This document shows, piece after piece, positions 63,392 to 64,000 of a stretch of DNA of 64,000 bases (position 1 is the first letter of the stretch; every line of letters begins with the position of its first letter). The DNA comes from an uncultured Lachnospiraceae bacterium (GTDB taxonomy: Bacteria; Bacillota; Clostridia; Lachnospirales; Lachnospiraceae), in NCBI GenBank assembly GCA_902786365.1, contig CADACD010000005.1, positions 107,853 through 171,852 of the forward strand. Direction: 5' to 3'. A program made the position numbers and the translations under genes. The notes under the pieces were generated by a model. That model saw only the letters and a program-made list of their open reading frames with translations, did no database searches and was not told where the DNA came from.

Positions 63392-64000
63392 CAAAAATCA
63401 TTCTCCTTCACAACTAGTATAGCATTCTTTCCATTTTTGAGAGTACCCAGATATATTAATTCATTTGGCTGTGTAGCACCTTTTGTTGTTAAATTTATGT
63501 CATTCTGATCAATCAAGTTAATTTCTACTCTATAACTTGCACAATCATTACCTTTCATTCCCATAAATAATGCATTATTTGCATCCTGAGGACTAATTTG
63601 ATCAGTTGTTACAAAAATTCTTCCTCTATCATCTGTTTTTATCATTCCAGACTCCTGAATAGCCTTTGCACCTTTTTCATCTGTATAATGATATAGATCT
63701 GGTTCTTCATCTGTTGCAGTATCTATCTCACCACAACCATTATGCACCAACACCCCGTCAGCCACATAGTATGTATGTAAATCTTCTATCTCAAGATTAT
63801 AAACATTGATGATTTCCGGAAGTTTCTCAACAGTTACCTCTGTCACATATACTGTACTTCCATCAATCTTCTGTAACACATCGCCTTCCAGCAGATTTGA
63901 TGCTGCCTTCCACTCTCCGTCATATACAGAACCACCTGACTCTTGATCAGTGTGCCTTACATAGAACGGATGGAACATGGTTGTATTAATGTCTTCACCA
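63391..64000 (-). CDS. Polymorphic toxin C-terminus: Hint domain plus ART-HYD1-like tip (5' part outside window)
   Basis: The frame is open to the right edge, so only the last about 203 codons are seen. It begins inside a Hint (intein-like) domain: GEDINTTMFHPFYV holds the conserved TxxH block, and the domain ends YYVADGVLVHNGC, the usual His-Asn-Cys processing site. The tip that follows reads EPDLYHYTDEKGAKAIQESG and then RIFVTTDQISPQDAN, matching the H-Y-D pattern of the Tox-ART-HYD1 ADP-ribosyltransferase-like family. The upstream part is probably an Rhs-type or other secreted carrier. The stop overlaps the next gene's start. Confidence 0.75.
   Translation of the reverse strand, partial: GEDINTTMFHPFYVRHTDQESGGSVYDGEWKAASNLLEGDVLQKIDGSTVYVTEVTVEKLPEIINVYNLEIEDLHTYYVADGVLVHNGCGEIDTATDEEPDLYHYTDEKGAKAIQESGMIKTDDRGRIFVTTDQISPQDANNALFMGMKGNDCASYRVEINLIDQNDINLTTKGATQPNELIYLGTLKNGKNAILVVKENDF

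Noticed and set aside
1-64000. CRISPR arrays, tRNA or rRNA genes, transposases or integrases
   Set aside because: No regular direct repeats, no tRNA-like cloverleaf ends and no transposase or integrase motifs were seen on either strand.

Overview
The window looks like chromosomal DNA from a low-GC, anaerobic, endospore-forming Clostridia, most like the Lachnospiraceae. The evidence is AT-rich codon use, strong AGGAGG-type ribosome binding sites, spore genes (yqfC/yqfD, an alpha/beta SASP, a BofC-like protein), a six-gene Rnf complex, and a giant two-domain acyl-CoA dehydratase activase. Most genes are on the minus strand. I found no tRNA, rRNA, CRISPR array or insertion sequence.

Layout. 1-20 kb holds housekeeping genes on the minus strand: mutS (cut by the left edge), miaB, an M14 carboxypeptidase, 5-formyl-THF cyclo-ligase, a DUF896 protein, proB, two FAD-dependent oxidoreductases, a BofC-like protein, then cdd, ybeY, phoH, yqfD, yqfC, rpsU, alaS, a 47-residue membrane protein absent from simple ORF calls, queH and a Nudix hydrolase. 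20-28 kb is a cell-wall, division and recombination block: a class B PBP, a SEDS protein, a U32 peptidase, zapA, ruvB and ruvA. 28-31 kb has a MATE transporter and a LacI-type regulator. 31-38 kb has apbE (plus strand) facing the rnfCDGEAB operon; ApbE is the enzyme expected to attach FMN to RnfD and RnfG. 38-53 kb holds a membrane-anchored lipase-like hydrolase, an RNase H-fold protein, a SASP, murF, ddl, recG, a fakA-like gene, asp23, rpmB, tspO, lysA and a rhomboid-like protein with a zinc-ribbon tail. 53.8-58.1 kb is one 1420-residue activase gene. 58-60.5 kb has ung, hisF and hisH.

The accessory part is the right end (60.8-64 kb). The 3' end of a polymorphic toxin gene enters from the right edge, with a Hint autoprocessing domain followed by an ADP-ribosyltransferase-like HYD1 tip. 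Its stop overlaps the start of a likely immunity gene (TGATG). Downstream are broken remnants of at least two further toxin-tip/immunity cassettes. Each carries a short YD (Rhs) repeat piece and reading-frame breaks, several in T homopolymers. An intact DUF4259-type gene closes the set. This looks like a reservoir of displaced toxin tips and is the most interesting region of the window.

Several starts were reassigned from ribosome-binding-site spacing (for example ruvA GTG, the fakA-like GTG, rnfD TTG, the rhomboid-like TTG). Sigma-A promoters and rho-independent hairpins are listed where spacing and symmetry could be counted by eye. All family names come from recognising motifs; no database search was possible.
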